A stretch of 32,113 bases of DNA, taken from contig NZ_LN831198.1 in NCBI RefSeq assembly GCF_001368795.1, positions 3,567,279 to 3,599,391 of the forward strand, in the 5' to 3' direction. The notes beneath the pieces are model-generated. The model saw only the letters and a list, made by a program, of their open reading frames with translations, ran no database searches and was not told the DNA's origin. Shown here in pieces: positions 1 to 9,515 of the stretch. This stretch comes from Paenibacillus ihuae (GTDB lineage Bacteria > Bacillota > Bacilli > Paenibacillales > Paenibacillaceae). The first letter of the stretch is position 1; each line of letters begins with the position of its first letter. The position numbers were made by a program, and so were the translations under genes.

Positions 1-169
1 GCGAGACTTCTTTATTTTCCAGTGAGAACACCTTTTCAATCTTGTCCTCATCAAGATAATCGCCGGCATGTTTCTTGAAGGCGATTCCCCGTCCCATAAT
101 GACCAGTTCATTCTGGCTGGCGTCCATTACAGTTACAACATTGTTGTTGAGCACCTTCGCAATTTTCAT
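1..169 (-). CDS. licT: LicT/BglG-family transcriptional antiterminator, 5' end only (partial)
   Basis: This is the first 56 codons of a gene that runs off the left edge. The protein begins MKIAKVLNNNVVTVMDASQN and continues with ELVIMGRGIAF and ...DEDKIEKVF. This is the co-antiterminator (CAT) RNA-binding domain of the BglG/LicT family. The PTS regulation domains that should follow lie outside the window. LicT binds a ribonucleic antiterminator (RAT) hairpin in nascent mRNA and prevents formation of an overlapping terminator when beta-glucosides are being imported. The ATG is supported by an AAGGTG ribosome binding site. The gene sits behind bglA and has its own promoter and its own RAT, so it should be autoregulated. 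I infer LicT rather than SacT/SacY because both RATs in the window match the LicT type and the neighbour is a 6-phospho-beta-glucosidase. Confidence 0.93.
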   Translation of the reverse strand, partial: MKIAKVLNNNVVTVMDASQNELVIMGRGIAFKKHAGDYLDEDKIEKVFSLENKEVS

Positions 170-196
170 TCCATCACCTTACACCGTCAGAGTAGT

Positions 197-266
197 AAAA
201 AGGCAAAACCAAAACAGGCTCAGTATGCCGGTTTCTGGTTTTGCCTGTTAAATACAGTAACAATCC
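197..266 (-). promoter_or_regulatory. LicT-responsive RAT antiterminator overlapping an intrinsic terminator, licT leader
   Basis: On the minus strand, 266-237 reads GGATTGTTACTG, a short loop, then CAGGCAAAACC, a LicT-type RAT of 30 nt. Its 3' part (237-245, GGCAAAACC) is also the 5' arm of a terminator whose other arm is 202-210 (GGTTTTGCC), followed by a U-tract at 197-201. The two structures share bases and are mutually exclusive, the known BglG/LicT mechanism. The site controls entry into licT itself. Confidence 0.9.
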
Positions 267-291
267 AGTTATTAGTTTTCCTTGTACATGC

Positions 292-320
292 ATATTAGCA
301 CATTGTCTGCAGAATGACAA
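292..320 (-). promoter_or_regulatory. Probable sigma-A promoter of licT
   Basis: The minus strand shows TTGTCA (320-315), a 17-bp spacer, then TAATAT (297-292), preceded by TG one base upstream (extended -10). Transcription would start about 15-20 nt before the RAT. The promoter lies between the bglA stop codon and the licT RAT, so licT does not depend only on read-through from bglA. Confidence 0.6.
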
Positions 321-328
321 CGCTCTTA

Positions 329-342
329 TGAAAACGGTTTAT
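329..342. promoter_or_regulatory. Possible CcpA catabolite-responsive element (cre)
   Basis: The minus strand reads ATAAACCGTTTTCA, matching the TGWAARCGYTWWCA cre consensus at 11 of 14 positions. One half-site (CGTTTTCA) is perfect and the other poor. It lies just upstream of the licT -35 box, a plausible place for glucose repression of a beta-glucoside unit. This rests on sequence match only. Confidence 0.25.
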
Positions 343-361
343 CCTCTGAAGCTTACTCAGC

Positions 362-1969
<1,608 letters not shown>

Positions 1970-1987
1970 ATTAAACGATGAATTTAA

Positions 1988-2010
1988 GGATTATTTAGTT
2001 AAAACAATCC
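1988..2010. repeat. 23-bp imperfect palindrome upstream of bglA
   Basis: Plus-strand 1988-2010 begins GGATTATTTAG and ends AAAACAATCC. The ends GGATT/AATCC pair perfectly and most inner positions are symmetric. It sits just upstream of the bglA RAT, where the promoter should be. I could not find a convincing -35/-10 pair. It could be an operator or part of the promoter region. Confidence 0.3.
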
Positions 2011-2055
2011 TAACACAGCATCTACGAAAATTCAAACGGTAGCTAAAAATATATT

Positions 2056-2589
2056 CTATCCAAACGCCAGCATGCATATGGCGATGGCTGCGACAAAGCC
2101 GACAATATCGGAGAACAAGCCGACCTTAAGCGCGTAGCGCCCGTTGCGGATGCCCACGGCGCCGAAATAGACGGTTAATACATACAGGGTAGTGTCTGTG
2201 CTGCCCTGGATGGTGGAGGCGATCATGCCGATCAGTGAATCCGGCCCGTGGACGCGGATGAGGTCTGTCGTATAGGCAAGCGAGCCCGTGCCGGTCAGCG
2301 GGCGGAGCAGGCCAAGCGGCAGCACCTCGGGCGGCACACCAAGCCCCTGCAGCGCCGGAGCGATGAAGCCCATCAGGAAATCCAGTGCGCCGGATGCACG
2401 GAACACGCTGATGGCGACCAGCATGCCGACAAGATGCGGAATAATGGCTATGGCGGTCCCGAAGCCGTCCTTGGCCCCTTCCACGAAGGACTCATAAACA
2501 GGAACCTTGCGCGTAAAAGCATAAAGCGGAATGAATGTGATCATGACCGGAATCGCCCAGGCCGATATGAGGCTGATTAGCTGGAACAA
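2056..2589 (-). CDS. spmB: Spore maturation protein B
   Basis: 177 residues, the usual SpmB length, hydrophobic throughout, with Gate-type nucleoside-recognition-like membrane segments. Family features seen: SAWAIPVMITFIPLYAF at the N-terminus, a conserved glycine/proline stretch LRPLTGTGSLAYTTDLI, and GMIASTIQGSTDTTLY. In Bacillus subtilis SpmA and SpmB act in the mother cell and are needed for proper spore core dehydration and heat resistance. The gene starts with TTG at 2589-2587, supported by AAGGGTGA six to seven bases upstream; no earlier or better start exists. It follows spmA after 7 bp and is the last gene of a dacB-spmA-spmB operon. I see no clear terminator after it. Confidence 0.93.
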   Translation of the reverse strand: MFQLISLISAWAIPVMITFIPLYAFTRKVPVYESFVEGAKDGFGTAIAIIPHLVGMLVAISVFRASGALDFLMGFIAPALQGLGVPPEVLPLGLLRPLTGTGSLAYTTDLIRVHGPDSLIGMIASTIQGSTDTTLYVLTVYFGAVGIRNGRYALKVGLFSDIVGFVAAIAICMLAFG

Positions 2590-2596
2590 GCGCGGC

Positions 2597-3262
2597 TCAC
2601 CCTTTCATGGAGGAATGCGGGAGGGCCGGCCCCCCTCTGGCTGAATCCCCCGGCCTGATCGCCGGCGGCTTCGGCGGCCTGCGCAGCAGTGTCAGGCGGC
2701 GGAACAGCCTGTCCGCAGCAACCGCTGCCAGCGTCGCTACCGCCGTTGCAGCGAGCGTTGTGCCGACAATACCAGCCGGTTCAGCCGAGCCGTAGTTGAG
2801 CCTGATCGCAATCAGCGTGGCCGGAATGAGTGTAATGCTGGCCGTGTTCAGCGCCAGCAGGGTGCACATTGCCGGAGTAGCAGTCTCCTTATCAGGGTTC
2901 AGTGTCTGCAGCTCCTGCATCGCCTTGATGCCCATAGGTGTTGCTGCATTGCCGAGACCAAGCAGATTTGCACTCATGTTTGAGAGTATATAGCCGATGG
3001 CCGGATGGCCTTTCGGCACATCCGGGAACAGAAAGCCGACGACCGGGCCGAGCAGGCGGGCGATTTTACGCAGCAGACCTGCATCCTCCGCCACCCGCAT
3101 CATCCCCATCCAGAATACCAGTACGCTGATCAGGCCGAAGCTTACGGTAACTCCGCTTTTGGCGCCATCAAAGACAGCTGCCGTGAACTCATCCATCCGG
3201 CCGTTTACGGCAGCGAAGACGAAGCCGATCACGATCATCGCCAGCCAGATTCCATTAATCAT
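2597..3262 (-). CDS. spmA: Spore maturation protein A
   Basis: 221 residues beginning MINGIWLAMIVIGFVFAAVNG, a membrane protein of the SpmA family. It contains the family segment LSNMSANLLGLGNAATPMGIKAM and a C-terminal hydrophobic pair. The basic, proline-rich tail (RPPKPPAIRPGDSARGG) is longer than in B. subtilis. It acts with SpmB in spore dehydration. The start ATG has a double GGAGGGGAGGG ribosome binding site. It lies 33 bp after dacB and 7 bp before spmB, the same order as in Bacillus, so the three genes are almost certainly co-transcribed from the promoter ahead of dacB. Confidence 0.94.
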   Translation of the reverse strand: MINGIWLAMIVIGFVFAAVNGRMDEFTAAVFDGAKSGVTVSFGLISVLVFWMGMMRVAEDAGLLRKIARLLGPVVGFLFPDVPKGHPAIGYILSNMSANLLGLGNAATPMGIKAMQELQTLNPDKETATPAMCTLLALNTASITLIPATLIAIRLNYGSAEPAGIVGTTLAATAVATLAAVAADRLFRRLTLLRRPPKPPAIRPGDSARGGPALPHSSMKG

Positions 3263-3295
3263 GCTGTTCCCTCCCCTCCGCTATCCGCGTTCCGC

Positions 3296-4489
3296 CTATT
3301 TTCCCATTTGCAACAGCGCGCGCAGCGCACTGCCCAGCGCCTGCAGCCAAGTGTCTGCCGGATATGCAGCGGTCCCGGCCGGAGTGTATCGCTTCATATA
3401 TAAGGATTGCTCCGGCGGAAGCTGCTCCGGTGCATAAACCGGCACCCGCCCGATCTCCTTCCCGCCAAGCTGCAGCACCAGCGCCTCCCTCAGTCCAAAG
3501 CTGCTGCGGGCTTCAGTCCCGCCAGAAGCAGCCGGCTGCTCATTCAGTACGAGCTTCGTGACAATCCTGGCTTCTTCACCTTGTCCGAGCGGATAGGCAA
3601 ACTTCTTTGATGTTACGAAGCTGTATCCGCTGATGCCTTCCCCGCGTTCGATTAAGGTTTTGAGCGGGTAATGGTTAAAGCCGAAATTAAGCAGTGCAGC
3701 ATGGTCATTCCAGTCGTTGCCGTCATTCAACGTCACTGCGACCAGCTGCTGCCCGTTTCGGGTAGCGGAGCTGACCAGACACCGCAGCGCTTTTTTGGTA
3801 TAGCCTGTCTTCACACCATCCGCACCTTCATAAAGGCGCAGCATTTTATTTTTGTTAGCCCATTTGTAGTCCCATTTCTCATACGGATTGTCGGCAGTCT
3901 TCTCCTGGGTCTTCACAATCTCCTTAAACACAGGATTATGCAGCGCGTATGCGGTCAGCACAGCCAGGTCGTTGGCGCTGGAATAATGACCTTCAGCATC
4001 CAGCCCGTGCGGATTGGCAAAATGCGTATGGGTGAGGCCAAGCTCCTCTGCCTTCGCGTTCATCAAATAGACGAAGCCCTGTTCAGATCCGCCGACATTT
4101 TCTGCAATCGCAGTTGCCGCATCATTCCCTGAACGCAGCATCAGACCGTAGAGCATATCCTCCAGCTTCATTTCCTCCCCCTGCTTCAAATACAGTGAGG
4201 AGCCTTCTTTGGCAAAAGCATTCTTTCCAACTTTAACTTTGGAATCCAGATCCCCATTCTCTATAGCCACTATGGCAGTCATGATTTTGGTCAGGCTGGC
4301 AATCAGCATGGGTTCATCCCCCCGGCTGCTGTAAAGAATCCTGCCGGATTCCACATCAATCAGCGCCGCCGCCCTGGCATGAGTTGTGATAGAGAGGTTC
4401 TCCGCATGAACCGGATAAAGTGGAGTCCAAACCGCCAGCAGTGTGCACCATATCAAGATTAACGACGACCTAAAGGTTAATGTCTTCAT
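3296..4489 (-). CDS. dacB: D-alanyl-D-alanine carboxypeptidase (PBP5*-like), sporulation
   Basis: A low-molecular-weight penicillin-binding protein of about 397 residues that removes the terminal D-Ala of peptidoglycan pentapeptides. In B. subtilis DacB does this in the spore cortex and so limits cross-linking. A signal peptide (hydrophobic SLILIWCTLLAVW, probable cleavage after PVHA) sends it across the membrane. All three active-site motifs are present: SLTK (Ser about 65), SGN (about 120) and KTG (about 227), and a C-terminal domain follows. Two ATGs are close together. GGAGG abuts the first (4495) but lies six bases before the second (4489), so I start at 4489 (MKTLTFRSS). A sigma-E-like promoter lies about 65 bp upstream. 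spmA and spmB follow immediately. Confidence 0.92.
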   Translation of the reverse strand: MKTLTFRSSLILIWCTLLAVWTPLYPVHAENLSITTHARAAALIDVESGRILYSSRGDEPMLIASLTKIMTAIVAIENGDLDSKVKVGKNAFAKEGSSLYLKQGEEMKLEDMLYGLMLRSGNDAATAIAENVGGSEQGFVYLMNAKAEELGLTHTHFANPHGLDAEGHYSSANDLAVLTAYALHNPVFKEIVKTQEKTADNPYEKWDYKWANKNKMLRLYEGADGVKTGYTKKALRCLVSSATRNGQQLVAVTLNDGNDWNDHAALLNFGFNHYPLKTLIERGEGISGYSFVTSKKFAYPLGQGEEARIVTKLVLNEQPAASGGTEARSSFGLREALVLQLGGKEIGRVPVYAPEQLPPEQSLYMKRYTPAGTAAYPADTWLQALGSALRALLQMGK

Positions 4490-4554
4490 GTTCATCCTCC
4501 GGCTTTTGATCAGATCTTAGGGTTCCGTGATGAATTATCATCCTATGTTGTACA

Positions 4555-4584
4555 AGTGTATGCAGCTTGAGGAACAGGTATGTC
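4555..4584 (-). promoter_or_regulatory. Sigma-E-like promoter of the dacB-spmA-spmB operon
   Basis: The minus strand has GACATACC (4584-4577), a 14-bp spacer, then CATACACT (4562-4555). The -10 fits the sigma-E consensus CATACA-T and the spacing is right; the -35 is a partial match. The dacB operon of B. subtilis is known to be sigma-E dependent, so motif and gene content agree. Confidence 0.6.
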
Positions 4585-4607
4585 CCCCGCTTGTACCGTT
4601 CACATAC

Positions 4608-4640
4608 AAAAAGGGACACCGCCGCAAAAGGCGATATCCC
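4608..4640 (-). terminator. Intrinsic terminator after ytfJ
   Basis: An 11-bp stem (4640-4630 with 4623-4613, two G-U pairs) is followed by a T5 tract on the minus strand (4612-4608). It ends the ytfI-ytfJ transcript just before the dacB promoter. Confidence 0.85.
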
Positions 4641-4661
4641 GATGTTTGTCTGCTTGGACTT

Positions 4662-5150
4662 CTAATGGGTGGATGAATTCGAAGGTACCGTTTCAGCTTT
4701 TACCGCTGTTTTAGTAACTTTAGCGTCCACTACTTCCGCCCCTACAGGTGTACCGTTTTGAAACATATTCTGGATTTTGTCGATCAGGTTTGGTGTAGCG
4801 TCAATAATTTTCTCGAACAGATGGGTCTGATTATCCAGCGGCACAATATGTACCCCTTCTCTGCCCACTACGAGAAAAGCGATTGGACGGATCGAAACAC
4901 CGCCCCCGCTACCTCCTCCGAAAGGAAGCAATTTAACCCCGCTTCCGCTGCCGTTCACACCAGGGGCATCATCTTCCACCCGGTAATCACTGCCGCCTGC
5001 GGCAAATCCAAACGCCACTTTACTGATCGGCAGAATTACACTGCCATCCGGTGTTTCCACAGGATCTCCGACAATCGTATTGACGTCCACCATACCCTTG
5101 ATATTTTCCATCGCCGTCTGCATCAGACCTTGGATCGGATGGTCACTCAT
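4662..5150 (-). CDS. ytfJ: GerW/YtfJ-family sporulation protein
   Basis: 162 residues beginning MSDHPIQGLMQTAMENIKGM, the typical start of the YtfJ/GerW family. The body has VDVNTIVGDPVETPDGSVI, ISKVAFGFAAGGSDY, a glycine-rich loop LLPFGGGSGGGVSIRPIAFL and VPLDNQ. B. subtilis GerW is a spore protein needed for L-alanine germination; its biochemical role is not settled. No signal peptide or membrane segment is seen. The RBS (AAAGGAGG, eight bases before ATG) is ideal. It follows ytfI by about 120 bp and is closed by a terminator, so the two probably form one unit. Confidence 0.93.
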   Translation of the reverse strand: MSDHPIQGLMQTAMENIKGMVDVNTIVGDPVETPDGSVILPISKVAFGFAAGGSDYRVEDDAPGVNGSGSGVKLLPFGGGSGGGVSIRPIAFLVVGREGVHIVPLDNQTHLFEKIIDATPNLIDKIQNMFQNGTPVGAEVVDAKVTKTAVKAETVPSNSSTH

Positions 5151-5268
5151 ATTGTTAGCCTCCTTTGAATTCTAGGGATTTCTAATTCTTTCACAGGTGA
5201 TATCATCCCCCACGGGCACCATTTGTATGTAAGACGTTTCTTCGGAGGAAGTTCCCCGCCGGATCAGC

Positions 5269-5955
5269 TCAGCGCTTTTGCCTCAAAAGCTTAATCCAAT
5301 GAGACCAACCGCCCTTAACCTCGGAAATGCGGCGCAGCAGCAGCAAACCGGCAAATAAGACATATGCAACAGACAGCTTACCGGTACAGACAGCTTCTGT
5401 AGAATAGCACAGCTCATCCCGGAAAACCGGCACGACAAACATCCGCGGACGCTTCTGCAGCCGGACATACTGTGACATCCAGCCCACCAGGCTCCACTTC
5501 AGCCCCCAGAGAGCACCTGTTGCCGTGGCTGTATATGCAGCATCACCCAGCGAAAAATCCGTTGACCAGTCGAGCTTGGTAATCTTGACATGGGACAAGA
5601 GACCTTTGAGCCATTTCATTAAACCACCGGTTGCCCGCAGTGCCTCTTTCAGATCGTCCGCCCAATTCTGCACCGTTTCTTTGTCAATCTGTTCTTCTTT
5701 ATCTGAATCTTGGCGGACCGGAGCAATCCCGCTTTTTTCGAGCTTTACCTTCACCCCGCGTTGAATTCCTTCAAAGACCAGCTTTGGCAGCTCATAGTGG
5801 AATTTAACCAGCCCAAACAAGGCCTTAATGTCGAATTCCACCCGATCATCCTTGCCGAGTCTGCATAAGCGGAAGTGAAAATGGATAGAGGAAGACAGGA
5901 CAAGTACAATGACCAACAACAGCACGGCCAAGGGTATAACAAGCCATAACGTCAC
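5269..5955 (-). CDS. ytfI: DUF2953 protein, YtfI-like
   Basis: 228 residues with one N-terminal membrane anchor (LVIPLAVLLLVIVLVL) followed by SSSIHFHFRL and a soluble domain, the layout of DUF2953/YtfI proteins that accompany ytfJ in sporulating Bacilli. Within the domain, GDAAYTATATGALWGLKWSLVGW is the most family-like segment. The function is not known. The start is GTG at 5955, supported by GGAGG seven bases upstream. It lies between the scpB terminator and ytfJ. Confidence 0.85.
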   Translation of the reverse strand: MTLWLVIPLAVLLLVIVLVLSSSIHFHFRLCRLGKDDRVEFDIKALFGLVKFHYELPKLVFEGIQRGVKVKLEKSGIAPVRQDSDKEEQIDKETVQNWADDLKEALRATGGLMKWLKGLLSHVKITKLDWSTDFSLGDAAYTATATGALWGLKWSLVGWMSQYVRLQKRPRMFVVPVFRDELCYSTEAVCTGKLSVAYVLFAGLLLLRRISEVKGGWSHWIKLLRQKR

Positions 5956-6111
5956 GGATTAACCTCCAAGCTGCCTTTTTAATAGGAACCCTTGGATTAG
6001 TATGGCAAAGTCGGCTGGAAAAAATTCGGGATGACCACAAATTTCCCAAACATACTGAAGCCTCGGCTACGAAGGTTATACGGACACTTTACGGGGAACC
6101 GGAAGAAATAC

Positions 6112-6142
6112 AAAAAAAACGCTGCTCCCTAAAGGAACAACG
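6112..6142 (-). terminator. Intrinsic terminator after scpB
   Basis: A 9-bp stem (6142-6134 with 6128-6120, two G-U pairs) and a short loop are followed by T8 on the minus strand (6119-6112). It ends the scpA-scpB transcript. Confidence 0.85.
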
Positions 6143-6181
6143 CAGTAAAAAATATATAAGTTCGTAATCCGGCTGGCCTGC

Positions 6182-6784
6182 CTAAGGCTGCTCGACATCG
6201 TCGAAGGTTAATTGGCTGTCCAGCTTGTTGAACAGGAGCTGTGTCTCCTCCTCAAGGCTGTCGGAAGTATCGAAGCTCGACGGCTCCGGCAGTTCCTTCA
6301 GGCTGGCCAGGCCAAAGCTGTCCAGGAATGACTTGGTCGTGCCATACAGGATAGGGCGGCCAACAGCCTCTGCCCGTCCAACCTCATGAATCAGATCCTT
6401 GTTGTTCAGCGTATGAATCGCCCGTTCAGACTTCACTCCGCGGATTTCTTCAATCTCCACCCGGGTAATCGGCTGACGGTAAGCCACAATAGCCAGCGTC
6501 TCCAGTGCAGCTTGAGACAACGAGGATCGTGAAGGCGAGTACGCAAGGCGCTCAAAATACGGCGCATGATCAGGCAATGTAGCCAGCCGGTAATTCCCGG
6601 CAATCTGCACCACCTGCAGACCGCGTTCCTGTGAAATATAATCGTCCTTCAGCTCATCCAGCGCTCTCGTTGCCAGATCCGGGCGCTGCTCGGTAATCTC
6701 GGCAATTTGACGGGCAGACAATCCCTCATCGCCGGACAGGAACAGCAGTCCCTCAATAATCGATTTCAGCGTTTTGTAATCCAC
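6182..6784 (-). CDS. scpB: Segregation and condensation protein B
   Basis: 200 residues, the usual size. ScpB is the winged-helix kleisin-associated (kite) subunit that binds ScpA and SMC in the bacterial condensin complex, which compacts and separates sister chromosomes. Seen motifs: MDYKTLKSIIEGLLFLSGDE at the start, LSQAALETLAIVAYRQPITR (the most conserved ScpB segment) and GRPILYGTTKSFLDSFGL near the C-terminus. The start is GTG at 6784, with GAGGAG four to five bases upstream. It overlaps the end of scpA by 32 bp, so translation of the two subunits is probably coupled. Confidence 0.97.
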   Translation of the reverse strand: MDYKTLKSIIEGLLFLSGDEGLSARQIAEITEQRPDLATRALDELKDDYISQERGLQVVQIAGNYRLATLPDHAPYFERLAYSPSRSSLSQAALETLAIVAYRQPITRVEIEEIRGVKSERAIHTLNNKDLIHEVGRAEAVGRPILYGTTKSFLDSFGLASLKELPEPSSFDTSDSLEEETQLLFNKLDSQLTFDDVEQP

Positions 6785-7544
6785 TGAACTCCTCTCCCCC
6801 TCTCCACTCCATTACAATGTCATCAAATAATTTCTCCTGATAGCAAAATATCGCCTTCATTTTCATCAGCTCCAGAATTGCCAGAAAAGTCGTTACGATC
6901 TCATGCCGGTCCATACTCTCATGCAAAAGCGCAGAGAACCGCAGCCTGCCGCCCCTCCCACCCCGCATCAGCGCCTCAGAGACATCCCTTATCCGGTCCT
7001 TCACCGAAATTTCGTCACGGGTAATCCGCTGATATGACGATCTTCTGGCTGCCTTGCTTAGCGCTTTGCGGAATGCGGCAATCAGGTCAGACGTATGCAG
7101 CCCTTTCAGGGTGTTGTCCACCTGTGTCGGCACAAAAGGCCCTAAATCCTCAGGCTCCTTCGTAAAAATAAGGCTGCGCTCACTCTCCATATCCAGCAGC
7201 TGCACGGCAATGCTCTTGATTTTCCGGTATTCAATCAGCCGTTCCACCAGCTCTGCACGCGGATCATAGCCGTCGTCCTCGTAGTAATCGAAATCCTCGA
7301 TCTCAATGACCGGCGGCTTCGGCAGCAACAGCTTGCTCTTGATGGATAAGAGGGTAGCCGCCATTACGAGAAACTCACTGGTAATATCCAGCTCAAGCTC
7401 CTGCATCGTCTGCAGGTATTCCATGTACTGCTCGGTAATCTCGCTGACCGGAATGTCCTGGATGTCGATTTCCGCTTTGTCAATCAAGTGCAAGAGCAGA
7501 TCGAGCGGACCTTCGAACGTCTCCAGCTTATACAATACAGTCAC
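6753..7544 (-). CDS. scpA: Segregation and condensation protein A
   Basis: 263 residues. ScpA is the kleisin that bridges the two SMC heads. The N-terminal SMC-neck binding part reads YKLETFEGPLDLLLHLIDKA, and DIPVSEITEQYMEYL follows, both typical. The C-terminal winged helix (FLAILELMKMKAIFCYQ) binds the SMC head. The start is GTG at 7544 with AGGAGG about eight bases upstream. The gene lies downstream of the rib operon, as in B. subtilis, and overlaps scpB. In the 141 bp between ribH and scpA there is a weak hairpin (7575-7600) followed after a few bases by T8 on the minus strand (7568-7561). It may partly terminate rib transcripts; I do not see a clear scpA promoter. Confidence 0.97.
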   Translation of the reverse strand: MTVLYKLETFEGPLDLLLHLIDKAEIDIQDIPVSEITEQYMEYLQTMQELELDITSEFLVMAATLLSIKSKLLLPKPPVIEIEDFDYYEDDGYDPRAELVERLIEYRKIKSIAVQLLDMESERSLIFTKEPEDLGPFVPTQVDNTLKGLHTSDLIAAFRKALSKAARRSSYQRITRDEISVKDRIRDVSEALMRGGRGGRLRFSALLHESMDRHEIVTTFLAILELMKMKAIFCYQEKLFDDIVMEWRGGEEFSGLQNAEIDY

Positions 7545-7685
7545 GCGATTTCCTCCTGCTAAAAAAAAGTAAAGTGCAGCGCCGCTAAATGGACGCTACA
7601 CAAGTAGAAAGATTTTTTATAGACCATGCTTTCTTCTCATACTTATAAATAAGCACGATTGAGGCTGATTCGTCAAGAGGCTGTC

Positions 7686-8153
7686 TTACTTAAACAGCTT
7701 GTTCAGGTTAGCCATCTCGATGGCGGAGGTAGCTGCATCCCAGCCTTTATTGCCCGCTTTGGTTCCGGAGCGCTCAATAGCCTGCTCGATATTCTCGGTA
7801 GTCACGACACCGAAAATGGTCGGAACACCAGTCTTAAGATTGATTGCCGCTACACCTTTGGCAACCTCGTTGCACACATAGTCATAATGTGTAGTAGATC
7901 CGCGGATAACGGTGCCCAGGGCAATCACGGCGTCGTATTTGCCGCTTTCGGCCATTTTTTGGCAGATCAAAGGAATTTCGAATACGCCCGGAACCCAAGC
8001 GACATCCACCTCATCGTCGGCAACACCATGGCGTTTGAATGCGTCCAGGGCACCGGAAAGCAGCTTGCTGGTAATAAATTCATTGAAACGTCCTACAACT
8101 ACACCGTATTTCAAACCCTCGGATACTAAATGTCCTTCAAAATAATTCGGCAT
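7686..8153 (-). CDS. ribH: 6,7-dimethyl-8-ribityllumazine synthase
   Basis: 155 residues, normal for the family. The enzyme condenses 5-amino-6-ribitylaminouracil with 3,4-dihydroxy-2-butanone-4-phosphate to give lumazine, the penultimate step of riboflavin synthesis. It usually forms a 60-mer capsid around riboflavin synthase. Seen: [11 protein letters not shown] at the substrate site, [10 protein letters not shown], and [11 protein letters not shown] with the catalytic histidine (His89). The ATG at 8153 is the first in frame after stop codons. Its ribosome binding site (AAGGG) is about 13 bases away, longer than optimal. It is the last gene of the rib operon, 48 bp after ribBA. Confidence 0.98.
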   Translation of the reverse strand: MPNYFEGHLVSEGLKYGVVVGRFNEFITSKLLSGALDAFKRHGVADDEVDVAWVPGVFEIPLICQKMAESGKYDAVIALGTVIRGSTTHYDYVCNEVAKGVAAINLKTGVPTIFGVVTTENIEQAIERSGTKAGNKGWDAATSAIEMANLNKLFK

Positions 8154-8201
8154 TTGTGTTCATCAACCCTTCATGTTTAAGTTAGTAGTTTATGGTAAAA
8201 G

Positions 8202-9455
8202 TTAAGCTTTCGAATCCTCATTCTGTTCAATGTTGTCAAAAGTCAGCAGATGGCCAAGCTTGGCCTGCTTGGTATGGAGATAATTGGTGTTATCTTTATT
8301 CTCCGGCATCTGGATCGGCACACGTTCCACAACCTCTAGACCATAGCCTTCCAGCCCTTTTATCTTGCGGGGATTGTTGGTCATCAGCTTAATCTGGCGG
8401 ACGCCTAAATCCTTCAGGATCTGTGCACCGATGCCGTAATCCCGCAGGTCGGCCGGGAAGCCCAGCTTCAGGTTGGCATCCACAGTGTCCAGCCCTTCTT
8501 CCTGCAGCTTATAAGCCCGCAGTTTATTGATCAGTCCGATACCTCTTCCTTCCTGGCGCATGTAGAGCAGCACGCCTCTGCCCGCAGCTTCAATCTGGCG
8601 CAGCGCCGCTTCAAATTGCGGGCCGCAGTCGCAGCGGTGGGAATGGAAAACATCGCCGGTGAGGCATTCGGAATGCACGCGCACCAGTACCGGCTCTTCG
8701 CCGGAGATGTCGCCTTTGACCAGGGCAACATGCTCCTTGTCGTCCACCTCATTCGTATAGGCAATGGTCTGGAAGTCTCCGAAGTCTGTCGGCAGGTTCA
8801 CCGATACTTCACGGTTGACCAGATGCTCCTTCTCATTACGGTAATGAATAAGATCCTTAATGCTGATCAGCTTGAGATCATGTTTCTTTGCAATCTCAAC
8901 CAGATCCGGCAGACGGGCCATGGTGCCGTCAGCCTTGACCACTTCACAGATGACGCTGGCCGGATAAGCGCCGCACATGCGTGCCAGATCGACAGCAGCT
9001 TCGGTGTGGCCGGAGCGGCGCAGCACGCCGCCTTTCTTGGCAATCAGCGGGAACATATGGCCCGGTCTGCGGAAGTCTGACGGTTTCGCATTAGGGTCCA
9101 TTAATGCTTTGATGGTCATGGAGCGCTCACCGGCGGAAATACCGGTAGTCGTATCAATATGGTCAACCGATACGGTAAAGGCGGTGCCGTGATTGTCGGT
9201 ATTGTGGGTAACCATCGGCTGCAGATCCAGCTCTTCCGCCCGTTCCGCCGTGATCGGCACACAGACCAGACCGCGGCCCTCCGTGATCATGAAGTTGATG
9301 ACTTCCGGAGTGGAGCGTTCGGCCAAGGCGATGAAGTCCCCTTCGTTCTCACGGTCCTCGTCATCGACCACGATAATCACCTTGCCGCGCATCAAATCAT
9401 AAATGGCATCTTCAATCGAGTCCAAGACGCTGTCTTGCTTGTCATGCTCGCTCAT
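8202..9455 (-). CDS. ribBA: Bifunctional 3,4-DHBP synthase / GTP cyclohydrolase II
   Basis: 417 residues with two domains. Residues 1 to about 205 are 3,4-dihydroxy-2-butanone-4-phosphate synthase, acting on ribulose-5-phosphate; the acidic [11 protein letters not shown] motif (31-41), RPGHMFPL and [11 protein letters not shown] are present. Residues from about 210 on are GTP cyclohydrolase II, the committed step from GTP. Its zinc cysteines are in [18 protein letters not shown] (Cys264, 275, 277) and its nucleotide site is RQEGRGIGL. Both domains look intact, so one protein supplies both precursors. The ATG has AGGAGG eight bases upstream. It lies between ribE and ribH. Confidence 0.98.
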   Translation of the reverse strand: MSEHDKQDSVLDSIEDAIYDLMRGKVIIVVDDEDRENEGDFIALAERSTPEVINFMITEGRGLVCVPITAERAEELDLQPMVTHNTDNHGTAFTVSVDHIDTTTGISAGERSMTIKALMDPNAKPSDFRRPGHMFPLIAKKGGVLRRSGHTEAAVDLARMCGAYPASVICEVVKADGTMARLPDLVEIAKKHDLKLISIKDLIHYRNEKEHLVNREVSVNLPTDFGDFQTIAYTNEVDDKEHVALVKGDISGEEPVLVRVHSECLTGDVFHSHRCDCGPQFEAALRQIEAAGRGVLLYMRQEGRGIGLINKLRAYKLQEEGLDTVDANLKLGFPADLRDYGIGAQILKDLGVRQIKLMTNNPRKIKGLEGYGLEVVERVPIQMPENKDNTNYLHTKQAKLGHLLTFDNIEQNEDSKA

Positions 9456-9515
9456 AGTTCTGTCCTCCTGATGACTCTACACTGGCCCGCAGGCCGCTGT
9501 AAGCCTATTTCTTAT

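Noticed and set aside
4496-4661. Possible additional small gene between dacB and ytfJ
   Set aside because: The interval is explained by the ytfJ terminator and the sigma-E-like promoter; no frame with an RBS is present.
7545-7685. A clear terminator or scpA promoter after ribH
   Set aside because: Only a 6-bp stem with a T-run several bases away and a lone TTGACG are seen; neither is strong enough to call as a feature.
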